A stretch of 64,000 nucleotides of DNA from Gordonia rhizosphera NBRC 16068 (GCF_000298195.1 NZ_BAHC01000119.1:19332-83331), one strand, 5' to 3'; shown: positions 47,755 through 58,297, counted from the stretch's first letter. Notes: a model not told the origin generated them from the letters alone. Made by a program: numbers and translations.

Positions 47755-50112
47755 TCAGTCCATCGCGGCTGCAACAGCCAGTTCGGCGGCTGCGACCAGC
47801 GCCGGATCGTAGGGAGCACGATCACCGGGAACATAGGTGACGTGCGCGAGGTCGCCGGTGTAGGCGAAGCTGCGATGGCGCTCGTGGAGCTCCCAGTGCA
47901 CCGGCCCGCCACGGCTGATGCCGACGTCGATGCCGCTGAACGGCGCCATGCCCACGAGCATCGCGACCGACTCCAGCTCGGCGACCACCGTGCCGTTCAC
48001 GTCGAGGGTCACAGACCACCGGAAGTCAGGTTGAGCGACGGCACTCAGACGCGCGATCTGCCTGCCCGCGCCCAGCCCATCCGACGCCCCCACGACGTGC
48101 ATCCGGCCGTACTCGTTGTAGCCGAGGTGGATTCGTCCGTCCTCCACGTAGACCACGTAGCCACCGCCCTGGTCGCCGTGCGAGACCAGCACACCCTGAT
48201 CGCCGTTCCAGTCGAAATCGATCTCGACGACGAAGTCGCGGAGCTCGATCAGCTGGTGGGACCGATACCGCTCCAGCGTCGGCGTGCCCGGCAGCAGGCG
48301 GGTGGGGATTGCCAGCTCGTCCTCGGCCGGTCGGCGAACCGAGTTCTCCTTGCGGCCGCGGTCGTTGAGCGGAAACACGGTGTTCTCCCATGCCGCGGAT
48401 TCCCAGGCCGCTGCCATCTCGGCGAGTCGTACCGGCTCGCTCGCGGCGAGGTCGACGAGCTCGTTCGGATCGGATTGCAGATGGTAGAGCTCCCATTCGG
48501 CATCGTCGAACGGTGTGCCGGGCCGGTGTTGGGTGACGATCTTCCATCCGTCTCGGTAGTAGCCGCGGTTGCCGCCGTACTCCGCGTACTGCTCGAACCG
48601 CGTGCCGTCGGCGTCGGCCGAATCCAGGACAGGGCGGAAACTCACGCCATCGACCGACTGCGCCGGCCGGCCGTGGCGTTCGCCGGGCGAGGAGAGCCCG
48701 AGGAGGTCCAGGATGGTCGGCGCGACGTCGGTGACGTACTGGTATTGGGGTCGGATGCCGTCCTCGTCGCGATCACGGCGCAGGCCGGCCGGCCACGACA
48801 TCAGGAAGGGAACGCGGACGCCACCGGCGAAGGTCTGGCCCTTGTAGAGACGGAACGGCGTGTTGGACACCATGCCCCAGCCGCGGGGGTAGTGGACCAT
48901 GGCGCGCGGGCCGCCGATCAGCTCGGGGTCGCGGGCGACGTCGGCCTCCCAGTCACTCGGAATGCCGTCGAGATGGACGAAACGGGAGAAGTACGAGCGA
49001 GTGCCTTCCACGCCGCCCTCCATCGTCCCGCCGTTGTCGGAGGTGAACACGATGATCGTGTTGTCGAGTTCGCCGAGAGCCTCGAGGGTGTCCATGACCC
49101 GCCCGACCGACTGGTCGACGCTGTCGATCATCGCCGCGTACACCTCCATGTACCGGGCGTAGAGGTCGCGCTGCTCGTCGGTCAGGTCGTCCCAGGCCGG
49201 AACATCGAACGCGGCCTTACCGCCGTCGCGCGGCGGCAGGGGCATGTCCGGCGGGAAGAGTCCCTGGGCGATCTGGCGGGCGTGCCGCGAGCGTCGCAGC
49301 TCGTCCCATCCCGCCGCGTAGCGTCCGCGGTAGCGGGCGAGATCCTCGGGCTTGGCGCCCAGCGGGCCGTGCATGGCGACATGCGAGAAATAGAGGAAGA
49401 ACGGCTTGCGGGAGTCGCTCGCACGCAGGCCCTTGACCATCTCGATCGCGCGGTCGGTGAGGTCGTCGGTCAGGTAGTAGTCGTCGGGGTAGTCGTCACG
49501 CACGACCGGAGAGTTGTCCTGGATCAGGCGGTTGGGATGGAAGAAGCTGTTGCATCCCTCCTGCGAGCCGTAGAAGCGGTCGAAGCCGCGCTGCAGCGGC
49601 CAGGTCCCCTTGTCGGCTCCGTCGTTCATGAGCGCGTCCCGGGTGAGGTGCCACTTGCCGATTCCGAACGTCGCGTAACCGTGGCTGCGCAGGATCTCGG
49701 GCAGTGTCAGCACATCGTCGGCGATCTCCAGCCGCATGCCCGGAAAGCCGGGATCCGAGTTGGCGACCGAGCCGAATCCGGCCCGATGGGGATTGAGCCC
49801 GGTGAGCAGGGCGGCCCGGGCGGGGGAGCAGACGGGCGTGGTGTGGTAGTTCGTCAACCGCACGCCGGTGTCGGCCAGCCGGTCGAGGTTGGGGGTGGCG
49901 ATCTCCGAACCGAACGGACCGATGTCGCTGTAGCCCATGTCGTCGAGCAGGATCACGACCACGTTCGGCGCACGCTCGGGGGCCCGGTGCTCGGCCGGCC
50001 AGTACCGGTCCGACTCGCTGATGGTCCGGCCGATATGGCCGACGTGACCTTCGTACCCCCGCGCGTAGGGCGGGACACCTCTGCTGTCGGGCGCGGTTTC
50101 TGCGGGCATCAT
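47755..50112 (-). CDS. arylsulfatase (type I, formylglycine dependent)
   Basis: This 785-residue sulfatase has NVVVILLDDMGYSDIG (metal Asp pair) near the start and the signature CSPARAALLTG (Cys95 from the first Met), in which the Cys is converted to formylglycine. GKWHL follows, then FTSDNGG for the metal. The last 200 residues form a separate beta-sandwich-like domain. There is no signal peptide, so it should act in the cytoplasm on an imported sulfate ester. The start is one of two ATGs (50112 or 50109) after GAGAGGAC; the second has better spacing. A longer reading from 51156 lies over the regulator. It is the first gene of its operon. Confidence 0.92.
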   Translation of the reverse strand: MMPAETAPDSRGVPPYARGYEGHVGHIGRTISESDRYWPAEHRAPERAPNVVVILLDDMGYSDIGPFGSEIATPNLDRLADTGVRLTNYHTTPVCSPARAALLTGLNPHRAGFGSVANSDPGFPGMRLEIADDVLTLPEILRSHGYATFGIGKWHLTRDALMNDGADKGTWPLQRGFDRFYGSQEGCNSFFHPNRLIQDNSPVVRDDYPDDYYLTDDLTDRAIEMVKGLRASDSRKPFFLYFSHVAMHGPLGAKPEDLARYRGRYAAGWDELRRSRHARQIAQGLFPPDMPLPPRDGGKAAFDVPAWDDLTDEQRDLYARYMEVYAAMIDSVDQSVGRVMDTLEALGELDNTIIVFTSDNGGTMEGGVEGTRSYFSRFVHLDGIPSDWEADVARDPELIGGPRAMVHYPRGWGMVSNTPFRLYKGQTFAGGVRVPFLMSWPAGLRRDRDEDGIRPQYQYVTDVAPTILDLLGLSSPGERHGRPAQSVDGVSFRPVLDSADADGTRFEQYAEYGGNRGYYRDGWKIVTQHRPGTPFDDAEWELYHLQSDPNELVDLAASEPVRLAEMAAAWESAAWENTVFPLNDRGRKENSVRRPAEDELAIPTRLLPGTPTLERYRSHQLIELRDFVVEIDFDWNGDQGVLVSHGDQGGGYVVYVEDGRIHLGYNEYGRMHVVGASDGLGAGRQIARLSAVAQPDFRWSVTLDVNGTVVAELESVAMLVGMAPFSGIDVGISRGGPVHWELHERHRSFAYTGDLAHVTYVPGDRAPYDPALVAAAELAVAAAMD

Positions 50113-50229
50113 CGTCCTCTCGGGGCGTGGGATATAGTTCGGTCTGCGATCGGGGTCGCCGGTGACCGAGGTCTCATATAGTCTCGCCACCGTTTTCGAC
50201 GACATCATCAACCGAACAGGGTGATTGGT
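50113..50229. promoter_or_regulatory. divergent sulfatase/LAL-regulator promoter region
   Basis: This 117-bp gap must hold both promoters. TATAGT (50177-50182) is a good -10 for the regulator. ATATAGT also occurs at 50132-50138, 44 bp away, followed by similar GC-rich sequence. No strong -35 is seen, as expected for activated promoters. Confidence 0.45.
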
Positions 50230-52653
50230 GTGAGCACCGCTCCAGAGACCGGTACGAGCTCTACCGCCGACGATGACGTCCTGCCTGGGCATCTCGTGGC
50301 CGTCATCGCGCCCGCCGGGGCAGGTAAGACGAGGTACCTCGGCGCGATTGCCGATTCGATGCGTGCGCGCGAGCACGACGCGGTCGTCATCGACGCGGTC
50401 GTCAGCGGGCCCGACGCCGTCCTCGACGCCCTGACCGGCGAAATCGACCTGGTGTGCATCGATGACGCCCATGTCCTCGCACCCTCCGACGAGTTGGACG
50501 CTGCAGTGGTCCGGCGCATCGGCGAAGGCCGGTGGACCGCGCTGGCCGGTCGCGACATCCTGCCTGTCTCGTGGCGCCGGTGGTTGGCCCGTGGTCAGGC
50601 CGTGGAGATCGGATTTGCCGATCTGCTGCTCGGTCTCGAGCAGCTGGCGGCGCTGGTCGAGGGTGCCGGGATGTCCGCCGCCGACGACGACCTCGAGGAG
50701 TTGCTCCGGCTCACCGCCGGCTGGGCCGGGCCGGCCGTCCTGTGCGTGGAGGAGCGACGCCGCGTCGATGGCGAGGAATGGCCCACGACGGACGCCGTGC
50801 GTTACATCCGCGGCGAGGTGGTCGAAACGCTGCCCGATCGGCTCCGCCATCTGCTCAATCGTCTCGCCTATCTGCCGTCGCTGGATGCCGAGGTCGCACG
50901 GGTCGCCCTCGAGTCGCAGCGCGCGGCCGCACTTCTGGACGAAGCCGCGAGTCGCCAGCTGATGCTGTTGCCGGCACCTGGACCCAGAACGACGCTCTAC
51001 CTGCCGCCGGTGGCGGCCACCGCACTGCGCTCGGACCCGACGGGCCCCGACGCCGAGGAGTTGCGCGCGATGCGGCATTCGGTGTCGTTGCTGTACGAGC
51101 GGCGCGGCGAGTGGGATGACGCCGTAGCGCTGATGCTCGACGCCACACCGGAGCATGCGGTCCGGCAGCTCAGCCGTATGCTCGGCGCACTGGAGCCGCT
51201 GGGACGCACCAACAACACCCTGAAGTGGTTCCGGAAACTACCCCGAGAGCTGCGAGCCCAGCCATCGGGTGTGCTGGGACTGGCGCTGGCTCTGATCCAG
51301 GCCGGGTATGCGGTGGAGGCCGACGAACTGCTCGATCGGTCCAACCCGGAGTCATGGAAGCGTGACGAGCTCGCGGAGTTCCTGGTTGTGCGCGCGCTCG
51401 CATCCCGGGTGAGATTCCGCCACTCTGAGGCGATCGACGCCGCGCAGGGCGCGCTCGAGGTCATCGACGAGGGGTTGATGTGCTCGGCGAGCCGCACGAG
51501 CTTCCTGCGGTTGTTGGCCGAGGAACAGATCCAAGAGGTTCGCGCCTGGCAAGGTGAACTCGATCCGACCCGGCACACGCTCGGAGCCCGCAACGACGAG
51601 GCGCCCCATGGCTATCACGACGTGTCACTCGTTCATGCGATGGGGATCGCGGCCGTCGTCCTGTGCGAGGCCGGTAGGTACGCAACAGCTGCGGAGCGCG
51701 CCCAGTCGACGCTGAATATCGCCGCGCGCCGCGGACTCGGCGACTCGCATCTCACCACGGAGGCGTATCTGGCCCTCGGACTGATCGCCTCCGAACGCGG
51801 TGATCTGGTCGCCGCACGCGACCACCTGGAAGGTGCCCGCACCAGTGCCGAGACGACACTGTTCCCGACCACCAGAGTGCGCATCGACTTGGCGCTCGCG
51901 GAGGTGTTCGCCCGGCTCGGCGACCGGCAATCGGCTCAACAGCAACTCGACAGCGTGGTCAAGGCCACGTGGGATACGGGTGACCCGGTGCTGCAGAACC
52001 GGGTCCTCGCCACGTCGGCCGTGTTGCAGGTGCTGACCCGGGACTCGACGCAGCTCGCCAAGACCAGCCACCGGCTGCGGGGCGTGCGAACTCCCGCAAT
52101 GGTGGTCGCAGCCCGGCTACGCTGCGCGTTGGCTCTCGGCTCGACGACCGACTTCTCGACCATCGCCAACGACCTCGACGCAGCGCAGACCGCGGCCACC
52201 GACGTGGCCGCGGCCCTGTGCCGTGCGCAAATGTGCCGGGACTCCGACCCGCAGGCTGCGAGCGAGTACGTGCTCCGGGCGCTCCGTGTCGCCGAGAAGG
52301 AGGACATGTGGCACACCTTGCTGGACGTCGCCACCGGTCTCGAGCCGATCTTCGCGCGGGCAGCCGGGGCAGCCGACCAGACGACGGGCCCGACCCCCCG
52401 ATTCACCCGCCGGGTGATCTCGTACCTGGCCCGCATGGCCGAGAAGAATCAGATCCTGCTAAGTGCGCGCGAGCTCGAGCTCGCGCGCTACCTCGACAGT
52501 CGGCTGACGAACGGCCAACTCGCCGAACAGCTCTTCATATCGGAGAACACCGTCAAGACACACCTGCGACACATCTATCAGAAGCTGGGTGTGGAGCAGC
52601 GCGACGAGGCGGTGCGCAAGCTCAAGGAACTCGGCCTCATCCTCGACCACTGA
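50230..52653 (+). CDS. LuxR/MalT-type large ATP-binding regulator (LAL family)
   Basis: This regulator of 807 residues has a P-loop APAGAGKT near residue 27, a Walker B VCIDDAH, a long helical repeat region (TPR-like, about residues 280-730) and a C-terminal LuxR HTH (LSARELELARYL ... FISENTVKTHLRHIYQKLGV). MalT-type proteins bind ATP and an inducer and then oligomerise to activate catabolic operons. I chose GTG 50230 (AGGG 9 bp upstream) over GTG 50221. It is divergent from the sulfatase and lies between the two operons, so it is the natural controller of the island. Confidence 0.9.
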   Translation: MSTAPETGTSSTADDDVLPGHLVAVIAPAGAGKTRYLGAIADSMRAREHDAVVIDAVVSGPDAVLDALTGEIDLVCIDDAHVLAPSDELDAAVVRRIGEGRWTALAGRDILPVSWRRWLARGQAVEIGFADLLLGLEQLAALVEGAGMSAADDDLEELLRLTAGWAGPAVLCVEERRRVDGEEWPTTDAVRYIRGEVVETLPDRLRHLLNRLAYLPSLDAEVARVALESQRAAALLDEAASRQLMLLPAPGPRTTLYLPPVAATALRSDPTGPDAEELRAMRHSVSLLYERRGEWDDAVALMLDATPEHAVRQLSRMLGALEPLGRTNNTLKWFRKLPRELRAQPSGVLGLALALIQAGYAVEADELLDRSNPESWKRDELAEFLVVRALASRVRFRHSEAIDAAQGALEVIDEGLMCSASRTSFLRLLAEEQIQEVRAWQGELDPTRHTLGARNDEAPHGYHDVSLVHAMGIAAVVLCEAGRYATAAERAQSTLNIAARRGLGDSHLTTEAYLALGLIASERGDLVAARDHLEGARTSAETTLFPTTRVRIDLALAEVFARLGDRQSAQQQLDSVVKATWDTGDPVLQNRVLATSAVLQVLTRDSTQLAKTSHRLRGVRTPAMVVAARLRCALALGSTTDFSTIANDLDAAQTAATDVAAALCRAQMCRDSDPQAASEYVLRALRVAEKEDMWHTLLDVATGLEPIFARAAGAADQTTGPTPRFTRRVISYLARMAEKNQILLSARELELARYLDSRLTNGQLAEQLFISENTVKTHLRHIYQKLGVEQRDEAVRKLKELGLILDH

Positions 52654-52702
52654 ATCCTGGGCGACTGAATCCTGGACCACTGGCCCGGGTGCGGCCGCGA
52701 CG

Positions 52703-53581
52703 TCATATCCGGGCTGCCCGACGGTCCTCCCTCTTGGCCCGCTGCCGGGCCGGATCCGGGACGGGTGCCGCCGCCACCAGGCGTTGGGTGTAGGGATGCT
52801 CCGGGTGATCGTGCACCTCGCACGCATCGCCCCACTCGACGAGATCACCCTTGAACAGGACAGCCGTGCGGTTGCTCATATGACGCACCACACCCAGGTC
52901 GTGCGCGATGAAGAGGTAGGCGACACCCGTCTCCTCCTGCAGGTCGGCGAAGAGGTTGACGATCTGCGCCTGCGTCGACACGTCCAAGGCGCTGACCGCC
53001 TCGTCGGCGACGATCAGACGCGGCTTCGGCGCGAGGGCCCGGGCGATCGCCACCCGCTGTCGCTGGCCCCCGGACAATTCACGCGGGTAGGAATGGCTTT
53101 GTCGCACCGACAGTCCGACCGAGTCGAGGAGGTGGTGGACCTGGGCGGTGATCTCCCGCCTGTCGTTCATGCCGAGGAGCCGGCGCATCGGCTCCGCGAT
53201 GGTGTCGCCGATCGACATGGTCGGGTTGAGCGAACTCAGGGGGTCCTGGAACACGGCCTGCACGTTGCGCCGGTACCACTTCTGTTCCTGCCTGTTGCGA
53301 GGCATCGGTCGACCGTCGAAGGTGATCGATCCCGAGGTGATCGGCAGCAGCCCGAGGACCGCTCTGCCGATCGTGCTCTTGCCCGATCCCGACTCGCCGA
53401 CCAGTCCGACCGTCTCCCCCACACCCACGTCGAAACTGACGCCCTTGATCACCTCGGTTGGAGGCGTCGAGCGCACCAGCCCGCGCCTACCGGGGTAGGA
53501 GATGCGGATATCGTCGACGACCAGCAGCGGAGCGCGCTCCGCACTCGACGTCGCGTCCGGTCCAGGGATGCTCGTGCTCAT
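52703..53581 (-). CDS. oligopeptide-type ABC transporter ATP-binding protein (OppF-like)
   Basis: This 292-residue ATPase has Walker [10 protein letters not shown], the signature LSGGQRQRV, Walker B LIVADEAVSALDV, and a C-terminal region with HPYTQRLVAA typical of Opp/Dpp ATPases. It powers import together with the ATPase domain of the fused subunit. ATG 53579-53581 overlaps the upstream stop by 4 bp. A longer reading from 53632 would overlap the fused subunit. It is the last gene of the ABC operon, converging on the regulator gene. Confidence 0.92.
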   Translation of the reverse strand: MSTSIPGPDATSSAERAPLLVVDDIRISYPGRRGLVRSTPPTEVIKGVSFDVGVGETVGLVGESGSGKSTIGRAVLGLLPITSGSITFDGRPMPRNRQEQKWYRRNVQAVFQDPLSSLNPTMSIGDTIAEPMRRLLGMNDRREITAQVHHLLDSVGLSVRQSHSYPRELSGGQRQRVAIARALAPKPRLIVADEAVSALDVSTQAQIVNLFADLQEETGVAYLFIAHDLGVVRHMSNRTAVLFKGDLVEWGDACEVHDHPEHPYTQRLVAAAPVPDPARQRAKREDRRAARI

Positions 53582-55554
53582 ACTGTTTCCTTTTCGGGGA
53601 TGACCTGCGATGCCGGATCGGCGAGAACACAACGGACCTGCCGTCCCTCATCGATCTGGACGAACGGTGGCGCGCTGGTGTGACAGGTATCGATCGCCAC
53701 CGGGCAGCGGCCGGCGAACGCACAACCGGCACCGAGGGTCTCGGGTCGGGGAACCTGCCCCGGGATGGTGGGCAGCCGGGACAGATCGGCATCGTCGTCG
53801 GGTGTGGCCGTCAGCAGCGCCTTGGTGTAGGGATGCTGCGGGTCTGCGAACAGGTCGTCGACCGATGCCGTTTCCACGACCTCACCGGCGTACATCACCG
53901 CGGCACGGTCGCAGATGTCTGCGACGACGCCGAGGTCATGGGTGATGAAGAGGATGCCGACGCCCAGATCGTCCTTGAGGTCGATCAGCAGGTCGAGTAC
54001 CTGGGCCTGGGTGGTGACGTCGAGGGCTGTCGTCGGTTCGTCGGCGATCAGGATTTCCGGCTCACATGCCAGCGCGATGGCGATGACCACGCGCTGCGCC
54101 ATGCCGCCGGAGAACTGGTGTGGATAGTCCTTCATCCGACGTTCCGGCTCGGGAACGCCGACACGGGCGAGCAGCTTGATCGACTCGGCACGCGCCGCGC
54201 TACGGCCGACCCGACGATGCATCCGGACGGTCTCGGAGAGCTGGTGACCCACCGTCATGGACGGGTCCAGGGCCTTGCCGGGTTCCTGGAACACCATCGC
54301 GATCTTTTTGCCGCGGACACCTCGCCACGCTCGTTCCGGCGCGCCCACGAGTTCCGTCCCGTCGCACCGGATGCTGCCGGCGACATGGGCGCCGGAAGGG
54401 AGCAAGCCCATGCTGGCCAGCGAGGTCATCGACTTCCCGGAACCGGACTCACCGACCAGACCGACCACCTCACCACGGCATACGTCGAGGGAGACACCAC
54501 GAAGCACCGGCACCGGACCGTGGTCCCCGGGCAGGCTGACGCGCAGGTTCCGCACCGAGAGCACCGCATCCGGCGCGGCGGCTTCCACGGACTCCACGGT
54601 GCCAGTGTCGGTTTCGGTCGCGATGGCTTTCGGCTTGGGCCGCGCCGAGGTCGGGTTCACCGCGCTCGCCAGTCCGTCGGCGACGAGGTTGAAGGCGAGC
54701 ACGGTCAGGGTGATCATCACGCCCGGCACAATCGCGAGAAGCGGCTGCTGGTAGAAGTACGTCCGCGCCTCGGACAGCATCACGCCCCAGGTGGCCTGTG
54801 GCGGCTGCACACCCACACCGAGGAAGCTCAGCATCGCCTCGATGAGCAGGGCGACGCCGAAGTAGAGCGCGACCTCGACCAGCAGCGGGATCGCCACGTT
54901 CGGCAGCACATAGCGCAGCATGACCCACCACGACGGCGCTCCGGAGAGCTGCGCCGCGGTGACGTAGAGCTCCTCGCGGGTGGAGAGCACCGAGCCGCGC
55001 ACCAAACGCGCGATACGAATCGCGAAGAGCATGCCGACCGCGAACATGGCGGTCACCAGGCCGGGCCCGAGCGCTGCGATGATGGCGAGCGCGACGAGCA
55101 TGCCGGGCAGCGAGAGGAAGACATCGACGAGCCGCATGAGGATTCGGTCGGTGATACCGCCGGCATAGCCCGCGATGAGGCCGATCGGCACTCCCACCAG
55201 GACAGCGACCGTGATGGCCTCGATGCCCGCGATCACCGCGATCTGCGTCCCCTCGATGAGGCGGCTCAGGGTGTCCCGTCCGAGCTGGTCGGCACCGAGC
55301 CAGTGATCGACCGAGAACCCGGCGAAAGCCGAACCGAAGTCGGTGGCGTTGGGATCGTACGGCGTGAGCAGCGGGGCCAGCAGCGCGACGAGGCTCAACA
55401 GCACCAGGAATCCGGCGGCCGCGACCGCCACAGGGCGTCGTCGGAATCGCCGCCACAATCCGGCTCGTCGAGGTGTGGATGCCGGCCTATCGATGGAGGG
55501 GGTATCGATGGCGGTCGCATCGACGGAGGACTTGTTCTGTGTTTCGGACATCAT
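53578..55554 (-). CDS. fused ABC permease-ATPase (OppC-OppD type)
   Basis: In this 658-residue protein the first 300 residues are an OppC-like permease with six TM helices ([25 protein letters not shown] at the N-terminus and the EAA-type loop [20 protein letters not shown]). The rest (about 335-650) is an OppD-like ATPase with [29 protein letters not shown] and a C-terminal Cys-rich [14 protein letters not shown] segment. In most operons these are separate genes. The fusion ties one ATPase to one permease. It overlaps its neighbours on both sides (ATGATG at 55554, ATGA at 53578). Confidence 0.9.
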   Translation of the reverse strand: MMSETQNKSSVDATAIDTPSIDRPASTPRRAGLWRRFRRRPVAVAAAGFLVLLSLVALLAPLLTPYDPNATDFGSAFAGFSVDHWLGADQLGRDTLSRLIEGTQIAVIAGIEAITVAVLVGVPIGLIAGYAGGITDRILMRLVDVFLSLPGMLVALAIIAALGPGLVTAMFAVGMLFAIRIARLVRGSVLSTREELYVTAAQLSGAPSWWVMLRYVLPNVAIPLLVEVALYFGVALLIEAMLSFLGVGVQPPQATWGVMLSEARTYFYQQPLLAIVPGVMITLTVLAFNLVADGLASAVNPTSARPKPKAIATETDTGTVESVEAAAPDAVLSVRNLRVSLPGDHGPVPVLRGVSLDVCRGEVVGLVGESGSGKSMTSLASMGLLPSGAHVAGSIRCDGTELVGAPERAWRGVRGKKIAMVFQEPGKALDPSMTVGHQLSETVRMHRRVGRSAARAESIKLLARVGVPEPERRMKDYPHQFSGGMAQRVVIAIALACEPEILIADEPTTALDVTTQAQVLDLLIDLKDDLGVGILFITHDLGVVADICDRAAVMYAGEVVETASVDDLFADPQHPYTKALLTATPDDDADLSRLPTIPGQVPRPETLGAGCAFAGRCPVAIDTCHTSAPPFVQIDEGRQVRCVLADPASQVIPEKETV

Positions 55555-56492
55555 GCACGCACCCTCGGGTCAGCGTAGGAGTAAACGAGGTCGACCAGGA
55601 GATTCACCAGGAGCACGACGACCGCGACCAGCACGACCGTGCCCATGATGACCGGGTAGTCACCGGTGTGAACGGCGGGAACGACCATTCCGCCGATCCC
55701 GGGCATAACGAAGATCGCCTCGATCACGATGGCCCCGCCCAGCATCGTGGCGACCTGGAATCCGATGATCGTCGCGACCGGGCCCCAGCAGTTGCGCAGC
55801 ACGTGCCGTCGGATGAGGGTCACGCCGTGCATGCCCTTCGCCCGCGCCAGCCGGACATAGTCGGATTCCAGTGAGGTGATCATCGCGGCGCGCATCTGGC
55901 GCGCGATCGACGACGCGGCAGCCGCACCCAGCGCCAGACAGGGCAGGATCAGGCACTGCAACCAGCCGAGCACGCTCTCGGAGGGGGGCACGTATCCACC
56001 GGCGGGAAGCCAGCCGAGACGGACACCGATCCACAGCGAGAGCAGCATGCCGATCCAGAAGCCGGGCAGGGCGAGGGTCACCGACGTCAGCACGGTGATC
56101 GTGCGGTCGAGGAACCCACCCGGCCGCAGGGCGGCGAGAACGCCGCCCGTCACTCCGAACACGGTGGCGACGAGAAGTCCACCGACGGTCAGGGCCAGCG
56201 TGACCGGGAACCGCTTGGCCAGCGAGGTGCCGACCGACGAGTTGTCGATGAATGACTGGCCGAAATCGCCGGTGAGCACGGCACCGAGCCAGTGGGTGTA
56301 TTGCGTGAACAGGCTCTGGTCGAGCCCGAGTTCACTCTCCTTCGCCGCGATCGCCTGGGGTGTCGCAGCATCACCCAGGATCGACGCGGCCGTGTCACCG
56401 CCGGCGAGAGCCAGCATCAAGAAGGTGACGAGCGTGACCAAGAACAGCATGGGGACCAGCCAGAGGAGCCGGTCGAGCACCACTTTGTACAC
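55551..56492 (-). CDS. oligopeptide-type ABC transporter permease (OppB-like)
   Basis: This 313-residue permease has six TM helices and the start MYKVVLDRLLWLVPMLFLVTLVTF typical of OppB/DppB. The binding-protein-dependent EAA loop (YVRLARAKGMHGVTLIRRHVLRN) is intact. It starts at GTG 56490-56492 after AAAGGA. The hairpin 56510-56531 lies between it and the binding-protein gene upstream. Confidence 0.92.
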   Translation of the reverse strand: MYKVVLDRLLWLVPMLFLVTLVTFLMLALAGGDTAASILGDAATPQAIAAKESELGLDQSLFTQYTHWLGAVLTGDFGQSFIDNSSVGTSLAKRFPVTLALTVGGLLVATVFGVTGGVLAALRPGGFLDRTITVLTSVTLALPGFWIGMLLSLWIGVRLGWLPAGGYVPPSESVLGWLQCLILPCLALGAAAASSIARQMRAAMITSLESDYVRLARAKGMHGVTLIRRHVLRNCWGPVATIIGFQVATMLGGAIVIEAIFVMPGIGGMVVPAVHTGDYPVIMGTVVLVAVVVLLVNLLVDLVYSYADPRVRA

Positions 56493-56509
56493 AAAAATCC
56501 TTTCGGTAG

Positions 56510-56531
56510 CGGCCGGGTTGACATCCGGCCG
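56510..56531 (-). terminator. attenuator hairpin between binding protein and permease
   Basis: CGGCCGG (56510-56516) pairs with CCGGCCG (56525-56531) across an 8-nt loop. Such hairpins after a binding-protein gene commonly lower downstream permease expression. Confidence 0.55.
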
Positions 56532-56575
56532 TTCTCAACACGGAGCAGTTTGTCCAGCTCAGGGCCGTTGCCTGG

Positions 56576-58090
56576 CTACTGACTCTGTCCTGTTGAGACG
56601 GGCTTGACGTCGCGGATGTAGAACCCCGCCGTGACTCCGGTCCAGGCGGCCACGTCGGTGACGGTCGACGGGTTGTAGCCGATGAGCGTCTCGTACCGCG
56701 CGATCGGGACGATCCAGCCGGTCTCGTAGACGCGTTTCATGAGATCGGCGTAGGCCGCGTCCATGGCTGCGGGGTCACCCATGTTCCGCACCGCCTTGGC
56801 CATCGCGGCGTCGATCACCGGATCAGCGTGGTGATACGGGTTGTACGGCGCGGTCTTGGACAGGTACTTGGCGTACACGCTCAGCGGATCGCGGTCCGGA
56901 ATGTAGGTGTAGACGCCCGGGTAGTCGCCGCCGGTGATCCCCACGATGTCCTGTCCGGGCGCGACGTTCTCGAGACTGAGGTCGACGCCGATGTCGCCGA
57001 ACATCGACTTCAGCGCCAGGTTGCCGATACTGAACGAACCCCACGTCGAGGTCGCGATCGTCACCTTGTCCACGCCCGCCTCGGCCAGCAGCTGCCGGGC
57101 ACGCGCGACGTCGCGCTGCGGCGCCTGATAGCCGTCCACGTGACCGGCGCCTTCGGGGAAGAGCTGGTCTACCGCCTCGCCGTATCCACCGTTGATCTTC
57201 GACACGAAGATGTTCCGGTCGACCGCCAGGGCCATCGCCTGACGGACCTTCTCCTCGGCGAGAGGTGCGAGCTTCTTGCCGCCCGCGTCGAGGATGACGA
57301 AGCTCTGCACGTATGCCGGGGCCGTCGAGATCTCGAAGTCGCTGCCGATGCTGACCGCCTGTGTGGGTGTCAGGTACGCGACGTCCACCTGGTGCGACCG
57401 CAGTGCGTTCGCACTGGCCACCTCGTCCGACGTGATGTTGCCGACGACGCGCTTGAAGTGCGCGGACTTGGCCACCCACGACGTGGGGTTCGGCGTGAAG
57501 ACGTACTTCGTGTCCTTCTGCGACGCATCACGGTCGAGCACATAGGGGCCGGTACCGGCCGGCACACCCGCCTGGAGGTCCTTCTCCGAAACACCTGGGC
57601 TGACCATCAGACCCGGCAATCCCGCCAACTGATTGACCAGATTGGGGGCCGGCCGGGACAGACGGAACGTCACGTGTGTGGGGTCGATGACGTCGACCGC
57701 GGAAATCACCTTGAGTGCGGGTGACGTTCCGGCCTGCGCCTGCTCCTTCTCGATGTTCCACTTCACGGCCGCCGCGTCGAAGGCGGTGCCGTCGGCGAAC
57801 GTGACGCCGGTGGCGAGAGTCATGGTGAGTGCCGTGGGCGACAGATCCCATTCGGTGGCCAGACTCGGGATGATCGACCCCTGTGCGTCGGTCGTCATCA
57901 ACCCGTCGTAGACCAGCGAGTACCAGCCGTAGGTGAAGTTGCGTGTCTCCGGGTGCGGATCCCAGGTGCGGGGTCCGAGGGACGTGCTGAAGTAGAGCTC
58001 GTCGGAGGGGTGGCTGCTGATGCCGCGGCCACACGCGGTGAGCATCAGAGCGGCGATTACCACCGCTAACCAGCACAAAAAGCGCTTCAT
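56576..58090 (-). CDS. ABC substrate-binding lipoprotein, family 5 (OppA/DppA-like)
   Basis: This 504-residue lipoprotein has lipobox LMLTAC with Cys20 as the lipid attachment point after ATG 58090, and GAGGAGAG ribosome site 8 bp upstream. The SBP_bac_5 pattern is visible (LGPRTWDPHPETRNFTYGWYSLVYDGLMT and ATEWDLSPTALTMTLATGVTFADGTAFDA). This family binds peptides, nickel, sugars and other solutes, so the island's substrate may be a peptide-like or bulky molecule. It is the first gene of the importer operon. A longer reading from 58114 adds eight residues ahead of the signal. Confidence 0.92.
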   Translation of the reverse strand: MKRFLCWLAVVIAALMLTACGRGISSHPSDELYFSTSLGPRTWDPHPETRNFTYGWYSLVYDGLMTTDAQGSIIPSLATEWDLSPTALTMTLATGVTFADGTAFDAAAVKWNIEKEQAQAGTSPALKVISAVDVIDPTHVTFRLSRPAPNLVNQLAGLPGLMVSPGVSEKDLQAGVPAGTGPYVLDRDASQKDTKYVFTPNPTSWVAKSAHFKRVVGNITSDEVASANALRSHQVDVAYLTPTQAVSIGSDFEISTAPAYVQSFVILDAGGKKLAPLAEEKVRQAMALAVDRNIFVSKINGGYGEAVDQLFPEGAGHVDGYQAPQRDVARARQLLAEAGVDKVTIATSTWGSFSIGNLALKSMFGDIGVDLSLENVAPGQDIVGITGGDYPGVYTYIPDRDPLSVYAKYLSKTAPYNPYHHADPVIDAAMAKAVRNMGDPAAMDAAYADLMKRVYETGWIVPIARYETLIGYNPSTVTDVAAWTGVTAGFYIRDVKPVSTGQSQ

Positions 58091-58220
58091 CGAAAATTCT
58101 CTCCTCGCCCACAAGTCTTCGGTGTGATGGGACTAGCTTGTCGTCCAGCCGTGTGAGTGCCATCACCTTGGTCGGGTGATTGGGGTGATCGGCTGGAATT
58201 GGGGACCCCCGAACAGCCGA

Positions 58221-58254
58221 AAGCCTCGTGGTGACTGTTGTCACCACGAGGCTT
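58221..58254 (-). terminator. perfect 15-bp stem terminator after the crotonase operon
   Basis: AAGCCTCGTGGTGAC (58221-58235) pairs perfectly with GTCACCACGAGGCTT (58240-58254) around TGTT. It lies 44 bp past the crotonase stop and separates the two operons. The rest of 58091-58297 holds the importer promoter area. Confidence 0.9.
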
Positions 58255-58297
58255 CAGACTCGCTTCACACTCGCTTCGGACGCGTCTGCGGCGTCGT

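Noticed and set aside
46915..50181. Open frame of 1088 codons on the plus strand
   Set aside because: It lies opposite the arylsulfatase and ligase genes, has no recognisable motif, and arises from GC-rich codon bias on the other strand.
50113..51156. N-terminal extension of the sulfatase by about 348 residues
   Set aside because: It would run antisense through the LAL regulator. The family start and ribosome site are at 50109-50112.
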